Below are positions 1 to 11,800 of a DNA stretch of 64,000 nt, in pieces (the first letter of the stretch is position 1; every line of letters starts with the position of its first letter). This stretch comes from Isoetes taiwanensis (Eukaryota > Streptophyta > Lycopodiopsida > Isoetales > Isoetaceae). The stretch lies in assembly GCA_021234155.1 (NCBI GenBank), contig JAJEKV010000061.1, forward strand, positions 7,980,545-8,044,544, in the 5' to 3' direction. The notes beneath the pieces were generated by a model. It made no database searches and was not told the origin of the DNA. It saw only the letters and a list, made by a program, of their open reading frames with translations. The translations under genes and the position numbers were made by a program.

Positions 1-1419
1 TGGAGAATATGGCTCTGAGATCTGAGGCAGTGGTTGTGGTGAAGCAAGAGAAGGAGGAATCGATGATAAAACAGTCTGAGAATAGTGGTGTGAGCGAGAA
101 AGAGTCAAAAAAAAAAAAGATACAAAGGTGTCGCGACCCGGCTAAAGAGAACTAGAAGCCCGGACATCGGTTGAGCAAGCTGTAAGTGTAGTGGATGTGT
201 AATTGGATTAGTAAATATGTGTTTTATGCTAGTTACCATTGATGCTTGGTTTTGCGGTGACATGGATAACCTTCGAGACAATGGTTCCATTCTATCCGTT
301 CCAAAAAAACCTGAACCTCGATTAAGGTCCGCGAAATATTGTGTGGAGACATTGTTTAAAGATAGGCACATGTCTAAGAGACATTTAGACATATTCGGAA
401 GGTATGTGAAGCAGCACATTGACATCAAATGGCGAGATGTCTTCTTTTTCTTCCTTGAAAACTTTTTGACTTATCGGGGCAAACATTTAAAAGATTAGCC
501 CCGGATGCTAATAGTATGGGACGGTCGATCGGCAGAGTGCGGTTGAGAAAGGGCTACAAGGCATTGTTGTTAGTAAATGCCCGGTATATATTATGGTTCA
601 GTTCAAGTTGAGGACCCTACCCATCATGTTTTGGTGATTTTTGTTTTAGAGTGCGCAAAAATTGCGGTACCACCTCAATGGCTTCTCGCAATTATTGTGT
701 TGAACTCCATCCCCGGTATAACGATTGGATGACAAACTCCTAAATATGTGAGCATTTTCTTTCAAGATTATATGTACCCGCCGCTTGCTTAAATCTTAGT
801 TGCATGTTCTCATTTTGTGTGTGCGGGCTTCATAAGGATGTCATCACATATCTAACCAACTCTAGCTCACGTAGAGTTGAATTATATGTGAAGAATGCAA
901 TTGAAGAAGGAAACTATTCGGAGGTTCCACAACAACCGGATAATGTAAGGCTGCGGTCTTTATGTGATGGCCTTTATGCAAGCTTTTGTGGATGCCCAAA
1001 GTGAATTCTAAAAGCATGGTGAGTTGTTCTTATATTTCACATAAATCCTTTGGGATGTTTTTATTATAGCGGATCTTAATTCTTGTGTTTGTTGCAGTTT
1101 TCATCAACATGGTTTCGACAAGGATTTTTGCACTTGGCGTAAGAAAAATGTATTAATAAAAGCCATGATTGAATATGGTTTGAGAAGAAGAGATGAGACA
1201 AAACAAGTTGTCACTGGGCAGAAGAGTGGTAGTTAAACTCATTCCAACTTATGGAATTTAAAGCTAATTGACTATTGTACTTTGAAATTTATTTGAATAA
1301 GAAATTGTTTGCAGCGCTTTTAATTTCTATCAAGGGTTAAAAACTAGAATTAGTTTAGACTTTACGTCTTATCCTTAGGCTTGGTCGGTTAGATGTATGG
1401 CTAACCTAGCGCCTGGATT
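1..1419. other. Unassigned spacer with short broken ORFs
   Basis: Three short plus-strand reading frames lie here (217-498, 804-1004 and fragments between), but none shows a domain I recognise. The 217-498 frame encodes a basic 93-residue peptide with a phenylalanine-rich stretch near the C-terminus, with no signal peptide or repeats. The stretch could be the decayed upstream part of the phosphatase-like fragment that follows, or a separate relic. No promoter or splice signal could be argued with confidence. Confidence 0.4.
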
Positions 1420-2000
1420 ACTACGAGGGGCTTATTATATTTGATCTCCAAGGCATTTTGGGTTACTATTGTAAATCAGCACCCAGTGACTATAATGGCA
1501 CTCAAGTGCCAATCCAATTACCTGATGGAGTCTTCTTTTGTCATCCATTGTCGAAATCATTGTTGTACTGGTGTTCCAACCATTGGGATTTGGCTGTTTG
1601 GTCAGATCTTCCCTTGGATGTTCGGCGACCATTGTAGAACAAGTTGTATGAGCAAGGCATACCAAGATTTAAATTCATTTTATGGTGGCAATAGATGTTG
1701 GACCCTCTTCTTAGAGGTCAATGATGGACGGAACATATTTCTTTTTCCCTTTGGATATTCCACTCCTCAAGTATCGAATGAGGAAATAGATGTGTTATGA
1801 TTCTTGACCTTCCTTTCAAATGTATCTTCAATGAGGGTTGCTCTTCTTTGCATACCCGGTATGGCATCGAGGCTAGCTTGGTGAAGACAAAGATTTATAT
1901 TGGCTATTTATTTTGGTTTGTAGGCTTGAATAATGCAAATGACTTTACCACTTATGTCCAAGAGCATCAATTTGATACTTCTCATGCATACAATGACCAC
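1420..2000 (+). pseudogene. FCP1/NIF-type HAD phosphatase fragment, decayed
   Basis: Reading the plus strand across frames gives the pieces of a small CTD-phosphatase (FCP1/NIF, HAD superfamily) domain in the right order. First comes LIIFDLQGILGYYC, in the place of the DxDxT loop, around 1,433-1,475. Then LLYWCSNHWDLAVWS, matching the 'flxxxxxxfevavWs' block, around 1,560-1,605. Near 1,800-1,820 is a degenerate DDSPFK-like element (LDLPFKC). Last is a YL-x-GL-x-x-A-x-D-x-x-x-YV tail around 1,900-1,965. The family dephosphorylates serine in proteins such as the RNA polymerase II tail. Here the DxDxT signature has lost its second Asp (D-L-Q) and several stops and frame changes interrupt the frame, so it is not functional. 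The assignment rests on motif order only, without a database match. It may be a retro- or Helitron-captured gene fragment. Confidence 0.45.
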
Positions 2001-3399
2001 GATAGTGAAATGCATAAAATCTCAACATGGTGAAGACATTGATAGTTTATGGAGCTTTTGCAATAGGGGTTGCTTGCTAATTAAACCCTAGCATCCACGA
2101 TTGAAGAGATTCACAATAATATAAGAATCTAGTGAAGATGATGAAGGTGGGGTACAAGATGAGTGTCTTTGGTACATCGGATAGCAAACAAGTCGAGGAC
2201 ACGGGCACATCTTCGTGTATGTATCTAACTTAGGTAATACAATTATGCTTAGATGTTGTATGTTGTAGAGCTTTTGCAATCTGGCTGTATGTACATAACT
2301 TAGGTATCTGAGTTAAGCTTTCACATGATATACTAATAATTTTGTATGCATTGTAGATGTAAGGAATGATCTACAAAACAAATGTCAAATTCTTCAACCA
2401 GCTGAAGTAGATCTTCAACCAAAGCGATATAGAAGAAACAAATCTAAGTTCCCAATATCTTTGGCGGGGGGACTAATCCAAGGTGAATACCATGCACGAG
2501 CTTTGGGAAATGGTTGAGAGAATCGATGATTGGGATACTTTCGAAGCAATTTGCTAAAATCTACTTGTAGTCAAGGTTTACTACATAATCCTTGGGGAGA
2601 CCATCCTTTAGAAGTAGTTGATCAATAATAGGGTGGACCCGGCCTTCCAATAGCCGAGGAGAATGCCCAGCGACAAGTGCTCTACTGCGTAGCACATGTA
2701 AATCTGGCCGATTGGAAGAAAGGCTTGCATGATGCAATAATCTTGAGATATTATGTTCCAAATGACTAGGCTGCACCCTTCTTAAATTATTAAGTGTGTA
2801 CCTTTGTACTATTTGCTTCAGAAATATAATTATGTGTACCTTTTGCACTTGTCTACAATTTGAACTTCAACATGTTCCATGCTATATTTTACAAAACCGG
2901 GTAGTTCACACGTACAAATCCTTTGCAAATTCAATTCAATTCAAAAAGTAACACAATACAAAAGCAGCGCAAATTCAAAGCCTTCATCTAATCCAAGGCA
3001 TCCACCATTTTGGGAAGACTTCCTAGCAACATCTCATGCACATCATCGGACAATGCAAAAGTTGCACTAGCACCTTTAACCACGTGATTTATCTTCTTCA
3101 TGAGAGCTCAATAGCGGACTCTCTTGGTACCAATACTTCTCTATCATCCAACGACTTATATTTGTTATGGCAACTTAGCAATTTCGATAATAGTAGGCGA
3201 TATGGCTGTGTCACACATGATGCTCATTCTTGTAATCATCAATGACCGTTTGATCCAATACATGCTTTTCTCTAGTGCAAGCAGAACATAGTATGGCACA
3301 TCTTCCTCATTACCGGGGAAGAGCAAAAGAAGCAAAATTATCAAAGCTGTATCACATCATGTAACTCCTCTACCTCATTTTGCAAACATTGCGGTTTCG
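2001..3399. other. Unassigned spacer
   Basis: Short frames on both strands (for example 2,561-2,848 minus and 3,036-3,245 plus) show no recognisable domain. No tandem repeat or LTR-like end was seen. The right part may include the decayed C-terminal end of the minus-strand transposase-like pseudogene that follows. Confidence 0.4.
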
Positions 3400-4980
3400 A
3401 TTCTAATTACGTACCTTCAGCATGTACACATGGGACTAGCTTCTTCAATGTCCACTTTCCACGGTGTTGAATAGACTCACATGCACGCCATTCAAAGTTT
3501 ATGCGGCCTTTGCAAAACAAGATAGTGGTCTAACCATCGGTAAGGTTGGGTCCTCGGGACTTATGGAAGATACCACGGTTACCCGACTTTGGACACCGGG
3601 AAGGGGTTACCCGTCAAATGGCTTTGACTGTCAATCTCGGCCTCCTTCACTTCCCAATACACTTCTGAACTTGAGATTTCTTGTTTCTCAAAACAACCAC
3701 CGGGCATCATGAGCACCCTTTATTTCAATCCCATGCTCTCTTCTTTGCTCAGCGGCCAAGAGTTGCTTGGTCTTGGCAACCTCTCCATCATGTTCCCCTT
3801 CCCATGCCCTGATCGAAGAAATTCCATTGTACCAATGCCATCGCGACAATGGTACCTGCATATAAAGTAGAATGATCTTCTGGATTTGAACTGAAGCGGC
3901 ACAACCATCGACCACCGCGAGATGATACGCATGTGAGATCCTCCATTCTCTTTCAACCCGAAGATGAAGTTGAAATGCATGTTGTACAAAATGTGTGTCA
4001 TGACTTCTATCATCAGAAACATATAAGTGAGCGGTCTTACGCAACTTACCATTTACCTTGAAGAGAGTGATGTGTACCAAAATAGTGATCAGTGCGCATT
4101 CCAATGTTGGTACGCACTTCTTTGAAGGGCTGCAATGTGTAATTTTTCTGCAAAGTGTACTCTTGATATCCTGAGAATCATCTCTTAGACTCACGAATGC
4201 TTCTCCTAAATTCCTTGCTCACGCCAATGAGCCAAAGTTGTGATGCACAAACTTTTTCATGTGATCAAACATGGCGGATAGCATGAAAGGAGCATCTGTT
4301 TGCTTCTCCACCAATCTTAGTCTTCTAGAAGTGCCCTTCCTTGACTTCACCGTCCATATAACGAAGCACGCCATTTAACATCATCTTCATTATTACGATC
4401 AGCCTCTTTTGGACATAAGGAATCTTTTGCTTACCACATTTTTCACAATCCCCCTTATGCACTTGAGTTGTGCCACTCTTCCCTTTCCTCTTTTTGGCAA
4501 ACCATTTCTCTCCAAAGAGTGCTAACATTACAAAATGTAAGCTTTTGTGCGACAAACCCCATCATGTGTACCAGCGGCACATACATCACAATTGCAAGCG
4601 CAATTTATGTGAAACTTCAGCCTCATAGAGTTGAAAGCTTTTCTGAAATTCTACCTTGTTCATGCTTGACACAGCGACAAGTGTTTCTCTCCTTCAATTT
4701 CCTTATGCAACTTGGTTTTGGGTATTGAACATTCTAATACCAACATCGCATCTGGATTCTCCTCCACAAACTGCTCATACATTTCATTTTGCACATTGCA
4801 AAAGAAAATAGGTAAGTTGGAGAAAGCGTGCATTGAATACCTTACATATCCAGTACATAAGTAAGAAATACAATGTATACCAGTACATATCAGTTGTACA
4901 TGTAAAAAGATTTGATTGAATCTATACATATTCAGTACATATGTATAGTAGATTATATATAGTATCAATTTATAGCACAT
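3400..4980 (-). pseudogene. SDGC/HGKG-family transposase-like protein, decayed copy 1
   Basis: Read on the minus strand, several frames give in order: an NPD-containing segment near 4,780; RNTCRCVKHE near 4,680; a cysteine cluster (CACNCDVC) near 4,600; GDCEKCGKQKIPY near 4,430; VHFAEK near 4,165; ILVHIT near 4,080; LYVSDDRSHDTHFVQH near 4,000; VDGCAASVQ near 3,900; HGKGNMMER / GEHDGE near 3,760-3,800; and a weak PTLPMVRPLSCF tail near 3,540. The same blocks in the same order occur in the plus-strand copy at 49.5-61.2 kb (ILVHITYM, YISDDKTHDTEYVQH, SDGCSSQFKS, HGKGEHDGAGA). The spacing of Asp, His and Asp resembles an RNase H-like (DDE) nuclease, but this is inference and I know no name for the family. 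At least four frame changes and several stops make this copy dead. No terminal inverted repeats could be fixed. Confidence 0.55.
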
Positions 4981-6124
4981 TTAATCCTATATCCTTACAC
5001 TATGTACATATATATCACATAATATACATGAAATACTTCCAAGAGCAAGTAGATGACCCCATAAACCTCATTTACATGTATAATACATTAAGTAAAACAG
5101 ATAACATTTTTGAAGCTTTTTCATTTTTAAAAGAGGGTAAAAAATAAATAAAAAAAAATGCTTGTTTTGAAACACTAGTTTTGAAAACTCAATAAGTACT
5201 TATTGTTGAAAATAGAAGGAAATATAGTTTTTCTTTTTGCACGCTTAATATACACAAAGCTTTCAGTTTAAAAATTTTCATAAATATATATTATAATTCT
5301 TAGCACAGTTTACAATGAAAGTAGAGGCACTCACACAATCAAATAATTATAATGATATTTCAATCTGTCTGTATAAACTCATACGGGAGGTGGCTCTTCC
5401 CAGTCCACACTCTCGTACCCCTTAGGATCTGGCTCTTGCGAGGACACAACAGCGAAGATGCCTGCTTCACGATTCCAATCCCCTTTGGCGGTTTTTCGAG
5501 GCCACCGAGGCTCCACAGGGCTCTAGGTCGACAAACTCCACCTCCCTCGTCTTTTCTCCCGTAATAGGAGGTGGATTTTACGTATAAGTGCCTTTAACAT
5601 CGCCCGGCCCAGTTCTTTGCTCCGGTTCCTCGTTTTCATCGGAAAGGATTCACAAGAGCTTATCACGGTCACGATGAAACTTATTTTATCTGGGTCTATG
5701 TCGGCCGAGAGACAACATTAGCCCACAGCAAGAGCAAATTCTTTAATGGTGCTTGTTCGAGGAAAAAGCATCAAAATCCGGTTACTGGGCGAGAAAACCA
5801 CTCTATTAAGTTATTAATAAGCCTACGTGGCCGATAATGGGACACCCGCCTTGCCTTGTCTCGTGGGTCTCTTAACTTTTGCGGAAACGGTAGAGATGCG
5901 AAAAGCATTGCGGGGAGGAGTCTTCTCATTCTGCGTATTGAAATGAGCCATGGTTTTTTGGCGTCCGTATTTGTAAAACCTATATGGAAATGCTCAAACA
6001 GCTCACTAAGCATGGACCACCACCATGTCCCTTGGCGTTTGTTTTTAGCACGCCAAACAATCGGACAATTAAAAATTAGTAGAAAGAAAACAATGAAAAT
6101 AAGTTAGCCCGATGTGGTGTGGCG
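4981..6124. other. AT-rich spacer
   Basis: The segment to about 5,350 is strongly AT-rich with poly-A and TA-rich tracts. From 5,350 to 5,570 there is a more GC-rich stretch with a 70-residue plus-strand frame that I do not recognise. No gene is supported. Confidence 0.5.
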
Positions 6125-6290
6125 GTATAAATTTATACCGGTTGCCTTCTTTGTATAAATTTATACCGATTACCATCTTGGTATGAATTTATCTGAAGGT
6201 TGCCTTGTTGTATAAATTTTAACCACGGTTGCTCCAGCCGTATAAATTTAAATCTTAAGGCAACTGTGGTATAAATTTATCTGGGTGGAT
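6125..6290. repeat. Short tandem repeat with palindromic TATAAATTTATA core
   Basis: About five imperfect copies of a 30-40 bp unit follow one another. Each contains a core like GGTATAAATTTATACC, which is its own reverse complement, separated by 'ggttgcc'-type spacers. The first two copies keep the palindrome; later copies have drifted. Confidence 0.7.
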
Positions 6291-7938
6291 TCTGATAAAT
6301 AAAAATCAATAAATTTAAAGCTTACCAAATCACGGTTTTGGCCCGGCGTTCTGAACCGCTCCCATAGGTTTAAACACCGACATCGTTTGCGCAGGTCGAA
6401 TGAAAAATGATAACCCTCCGGTTTGCGGATGTCGTGACATCCTTTAGCTTGGTACAAAAGCGCGTTACAAAAAGCGGACTTACGCGTGCGTGAAGGCTTC
6501 CCGTCGTCCGGCGCTATCTTTAATTTTAAAGCCGTATGGAAATATCTGCTATGCACAAAGTAAAATTTTGCTTGTCCAAAAGTGTCCCTAGCTTAGTGCA
6601 ATCACCCTGAACGACCTTGTACAAGCAGTCCTGATCAAACATTGTAAATCTTTCATAGCTAGTGTCAAAACTGTTGGGGCCGACTTCTTTTCCCTGTTCA
6701 ATGGCCTTAAGTCTCTACCTTTCCTCTTTGGCCCTACGAACCAGGTTCAAAAGCGTGCTGGTAGCCCTTTCTTCTTGTTCTGTAAGAGAACAGTGAGACA
6801 AAGGCACAAAGACAAAATAAGATTTCTGCAAAACTTACCCGGCCGAAGTTAAGCGCATGCTCACGATTATCTTGTGCGTGGGTACAAGTTGGGTAAAAAG
6901 CTTGCACTCCTTCTGTCTTCTAAGTTTGGTTTGCTTCATTAGTTTGGTGGCGGTGACAATGTCTTCATTTGCAAAAGAAAAGAGGTTGTAAGACAAAGTG
7001 AGAAATAAAGAACATAGTACAAAAGGCTTATGTCTTATTCTTTGACCCCCTATCACTTTTCTGGCAATATCTCTCTTATTCGGATGAATCATGGAAAGTG
7101 TCACCCCAATTCGGAAACTAGACTTCGGGCCGGTTCTAAAGAGGTAAGAATTGTCTCAATCGGAGCTCTGGTTGCCGAGATATATGTAACTGACGTTCAG
7201 GGTCTATTTATAGTCTCTGCTACGACTTTAGCCTTTTTTTATTTAGCTATGCCTTTTTAGCTTCATAAATATAGACCATAGGTTGCCTTCATTGCCTTTC
7301 CTTGTCAATAATTTGCCAAACTTAGACGCCCACGCTAGTCCACTAAGACTAACATCCAAGACCACTCCCCCGAGCTACCATATTCATAACAATAAAACGT
7401 TGCTTCCATTCTCAGCCCTTGGGTCTCCATGGAATATGGGTGATGTTAGATGAGTTTCGTGGCAGTAGGGTGTCTGACAAGTCATGTTGTTTCATATGCT
7501 ATGTCCACTTTGTGTTATCTTCTGTGCCTATGTTCTTAATTGCTCGAATTTATGAATCATCCCCGCTCCAGTTTGGTTGCCGTTCAAAAGGGTAGTCCTT
7601 TTATTTGGCACTAAAACAGCCCGCAATTTGCCTATAATGCATACCCAAAATATGGGCAAAACAATGCAACTTTAGAGCCCCTGCCATTGTTATTTGGAGT
7701 ACTAATATGATGCCACCATTACTACTGGCACATTGCCATTTATTAGTTTGTGAAGATATGCAAAGGCAAATGGATTAACAACAAATACACAACAATAAAT
7801 AAGAATAAGAATAAGAATGATTTTTTATCGTCCACTGAGGCCAATCGGCCATGCCCCCACTCAAATTCATGTTGAAACTAAGAAAGATCACTTTTCTTTC
7901 ATTTGGTAGTTAATGCCATAAACTTATATCATTTGCGT
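6291..7938. other. Spacer, no gene recognised
   Basis: Short minus-strand frames (6,248-6,556 and 6,835-7,104) have no recognisable domains. A segment near 7,355-7,395 recurs with a few changes near 25,640-25,675, so part of this spacer is probably the edge of a dispersed repeat. A small AATAAG run lies near 7,800. Confidence 0.4.
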
Positions 7939-8082
7939 CTTTTAACATGTATTTGACTAAACATTTTATAACCTTCAGAAAGTATCCATCACTTTTAATC
8001 TCACTTTCATCTTTTAACATGTATTTGACTAAACATTTTATAACCTTCACAAAGTATACATCACTTTTAATCTAATTTTCGC
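7939..8082. repeat. Direct tandem duplication, 72-bp unit, two copies
   Basis: The unit beginning CTTTTAACATGTATTTGACT at 7,939 is repeated at about 8,011 with only a few differences, giving two adjacent copies. No coding capacity was seen. Confidence 0.75.
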
Positions 8083-8305
8083 TATACCAATTTTGCTTAC
8101 ATCACCTATGCACTAGCATTACTAAATATTCTATAGAATTTTAGTTCATATTCCTCATTCATAATAATAAGTTATACAAGAAACTTATCGCGGCGGCCTT
8201 GTTCTCTTTCCTAAATGCACTATGACGGAGTTTGTGTCAACTTAGAATTGGGGTGAAAACCATCTCCAACTGGATCTCAAACCATAAGATGCTCAAAGTG
8301 CCCTC

Positions 8306-8816
8306 AAAATGGGATACAAAATTTGAGATTCACCTCAAAAGTTCCCTATGTGTTTTAGACGACCTTAAAAGAACTTGGTTGCATGATAGTTGACATTTAA
8401 ACAAAATTTATGGAAAAATGCCATTTTAATGGTAGAGTTTTCATGGAAAGCCCTCTTTGATCACAAATTCCATTACAAAATGGGATTCAAAATTTGAGAC
8501 TCACCTCAAAAGTTCCCTATGTGTTTTAGACGACCTTAAAAGAACTTGGTTGCATGATAGTTGACATTTGAACAAATTTATGGAAAAATGCCATTTTAAT
8601 GGTAGAGTTTTCATGAAGAGCCCTCTTTGATCACAAATTCCATTACAAAATGGGATTCAAATTTTGAGATTCACCTCAAAAGTTCCTTATGCGTTTTAGA
8701 CGACCTTAAAAGAACATGGTTGCATGACAGTTGACATTTAGACAAATTTATGGAAAAATGCCATTTTAATGGTAGAGTTTTCATGGAGAGCCCTCTTTGA
8801 TCACAAATTCCATTAG
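8306..8816. repeat. Tandem array, 170-bp unit, three copies
   Basis: Units starting AAAATGGGAT at 8,306, 8,477 and 8,647 are near-identical over about 170 bp and include the shared stretch GTTTTAGACGACCTTAAAAG. Copies differ by scattered substitutions and one- to two-base indels. The unit length is typical of plant satellite monomers, but only three copies are present here. Confidence 0.8.
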
Positions 8817-11800
8817 ATCAGGAGGCTATTTTTTAGCATGTATGTTGGAAAAGTTACAGGTGTCCATGTTTTGCATATGCATTATCCAAGTTGTGACTCA
8901 AAGCCAAGTTCAACATTTGAGTGGCAGCATTTACAATGCATATTGACTAGTATGTTCTCTAAGATAATATCATTACTTATATCAAGATTTCAAGTGCATA
9001 AATTAACAGACAGATGTTTTTAGCTCCCTTAGAGAAGACTAACTAGTCACATGTCAAAGAAACCCAATTGCATGCTATGAATAGTAAATTCCTTAAGCAG
9101 AGCAATGCTTCTCGGATGCCTACCATGAGTATTTTCCCCCTTTTCTCTCAGTTGCCTACCAGGAGTATTTTCCCTCTTTTTAGCGGTGTTCCTTATTTTA
9201 TGCAAGGTGCAATAATCTTTATGCCCCAAACATTTCTTGTTTTAATCCTTAATATCAACTTCCTTTTCATGCTCTAAAATGTAGCTTTCCCACCCTTCTT
9301 GTAAGGCATATATGAGAACTTCCCTCAAGGATAATGGACCAAGAATATTATTTAAATGCAAGTATCTAAGATTCTTGATGCAAATTTACCATGCAATAGT
9401 GTCATAATCTGTAAAAAACAATGGAGGATATCTATTTTAGAATGAATCCTTATTTTGAAAAAGGGCCTACATACTACAAACATGGACTTAAAAAATGAAA
9501 TGGAAATAAACTACTTATTTTATGACACAATCACATAGAAAAATACAAACACCCAATAGTTGAAGACTCACCATTGATGCAAGGTCAAGCAGATGCTTTG
9601 CCATCTATGGATGTTGATTGTTTTTAAACATTGGGCCTGATTTAATTACGTTGAGACTTTTCCTTCATGATTAGAACATTAATAGAGCATATAAAGCAAT
9701 GTAGGCAAATAAATGGACATGGCAAAGATTACTATAGTCTAGTGATTTCATCCAGACCCATTTTATTTGGGCATCCAATAAGCCCTTGTGTGCCAAATTG
9801 ACACAGGGACCAAAACCGCACTTGTAAACGGTATAAGAAGACTTGTGAAATGTGCACATAAAGAAGCCATTAGAGAAATATATTTGCTCTTCCAATTTCT
9901 TGTCTTCCTATTGAAGTCTCAAGGGCAGCAATATCAGCCACTAGCTCATTTGCCTGGAGCATGAAGTAAGTCATTGGTTTGATGTGTTCAACATTGCTAA
10001 CAACTTATGTTAAACCATGACACAAATGTATGTAGGAAGTGTTAGGAAGGACACTACAGTTGAGTGTAGTCTTAGGAGCAGAATGCAAGCACATCTCATC
10101 ACGAAGATGATTCTGCAACCTGAATATAATTGCAAACATTATTTATCATTAGCAAAAAATGAATATATCACAATTAATTCATCATATTTTTGAATGGCCT
10201 ACATCTACTTCAGATGATGCCTGTGCACCCGTAACCTTTCCATGATTTCATCTATACCATAATACTATCAGAGAAGGGTTAAATTTGCAAAGGACCTACA
10301 AATAGAGATAATTCCATCATAGTTAGCAAACCATCGCTAGAAGCATAATTTTTGTAACTCCAAGCCTTACATCTTTGTCAATATCGTCTGAAAAAAATAA
10401 GATTTGATTCTAAGGCACAACCCTGCTATCATTTTTGCTTAAAAAGAAGCTGAAAGAGAAATACAAAGCCCAATGCTTCTTCTTTATATCTAAACCTTGC
10501 CATAATTGAGCAGTCTCCAGACTATGTTTTCAGGCCGAACCCAACCCAATGAGAAAAAGCTTTCTCCTGTGCCAGCGTATGGCACTTAAATATTAGGTGA
10601 AGAAATGAAAAATACCTCTGCAGCAAGATAATAGTCGGTCCAAGTTGTTTGGAGAGTGCTTGTTTGATCCTATATTTTAGCAACATGGAAGCATGCCAAA
10701 CCACCAGGCTTAAGAGTTCTAACAGAAAGGAGGGCCAGAAATAGGGAACGATCCAGCACTGGCTTTTGATTTACCATCGGATGTGTGTATTGCCTTTCTG
10801 TGGCTACTATGCCCTGCAGTTCAACAGAACTAGTGGGTTGTTTCTACTTGCCTTGTGCAATTTTCTGCCAAAGATCTTGCCCCACATATTGAAAGAATCT
10901 TGATAGTTCTAACGATCTAATGGGTTCTACCTACCCAGAAGGTCTGATATACTATCTGGTCCCTTGATTCTTGCAAAAAATCCTTGTGGGCAATGGACAT
11001 CAGAAAATTGTCTCAAATTCTTTGCAGCTTCATGGGCAGATCGGAATGGATGCTCCAATCCATTTCTACATCAGTTAAATAGAATTTGCTTCATTAATGC
11101 AATACATCGCCCCATAAATGGGGATGGATTTGTCCTCTGCTCAATAGCAAAAGTCTAGATCACAATAATCACTAGATTATTGTGCAACATACCTATCAAT
11201 AGATAAGAAAAGAGAATACTTGCACGAATCGAATGTCAAAATCTCGGGCCCAAATCATTTCTTTCTTTGTATTTTTCTGGAATCAAAACATAGAGAGGCC
11301 TCTATCAAAGAGCTCGTGATGTACAGCTTCCTTGTAAGACATCCACCTGCTTGGAAAGAAGCCTCAGACCTCCACACCCCATTTTATCTGCAGAAAATGG
11401 AATATTATCTGCCTAAGGAGTTTTTACTTGTTTCGCTTGATGGATTTGCGTTGTGCCTAAAGGCATTCATCCAGTGCAAACCCTCTGTGATCCCTATGCC
11501 AAAGTTTATATCTATCTGCTTCAAAATTTCCTTCTTCCTTATATATCTATGCTGCCAAAGTTTATATCTATCTGCTTAGAGAGGAAGCAGGGGAAGGGGA
11601 AGTGACAAACCTGCAGCGGTGCGCGCAACCCTTTTGCAAGCTTTCTCCAAAACTTAGAACATTTGGCAACTCGAGGTTTGAGCAAGAAGGGTGAGCTTGG
11701 CTTGACTATGGCGGAGAAGTGCAATGGCAGAGAAAGAGAGGCGGCTCCTCTCCTCTAAGTAGAATCCGGCATAACAGGGGAATTCAGGCATAGCCATAAA

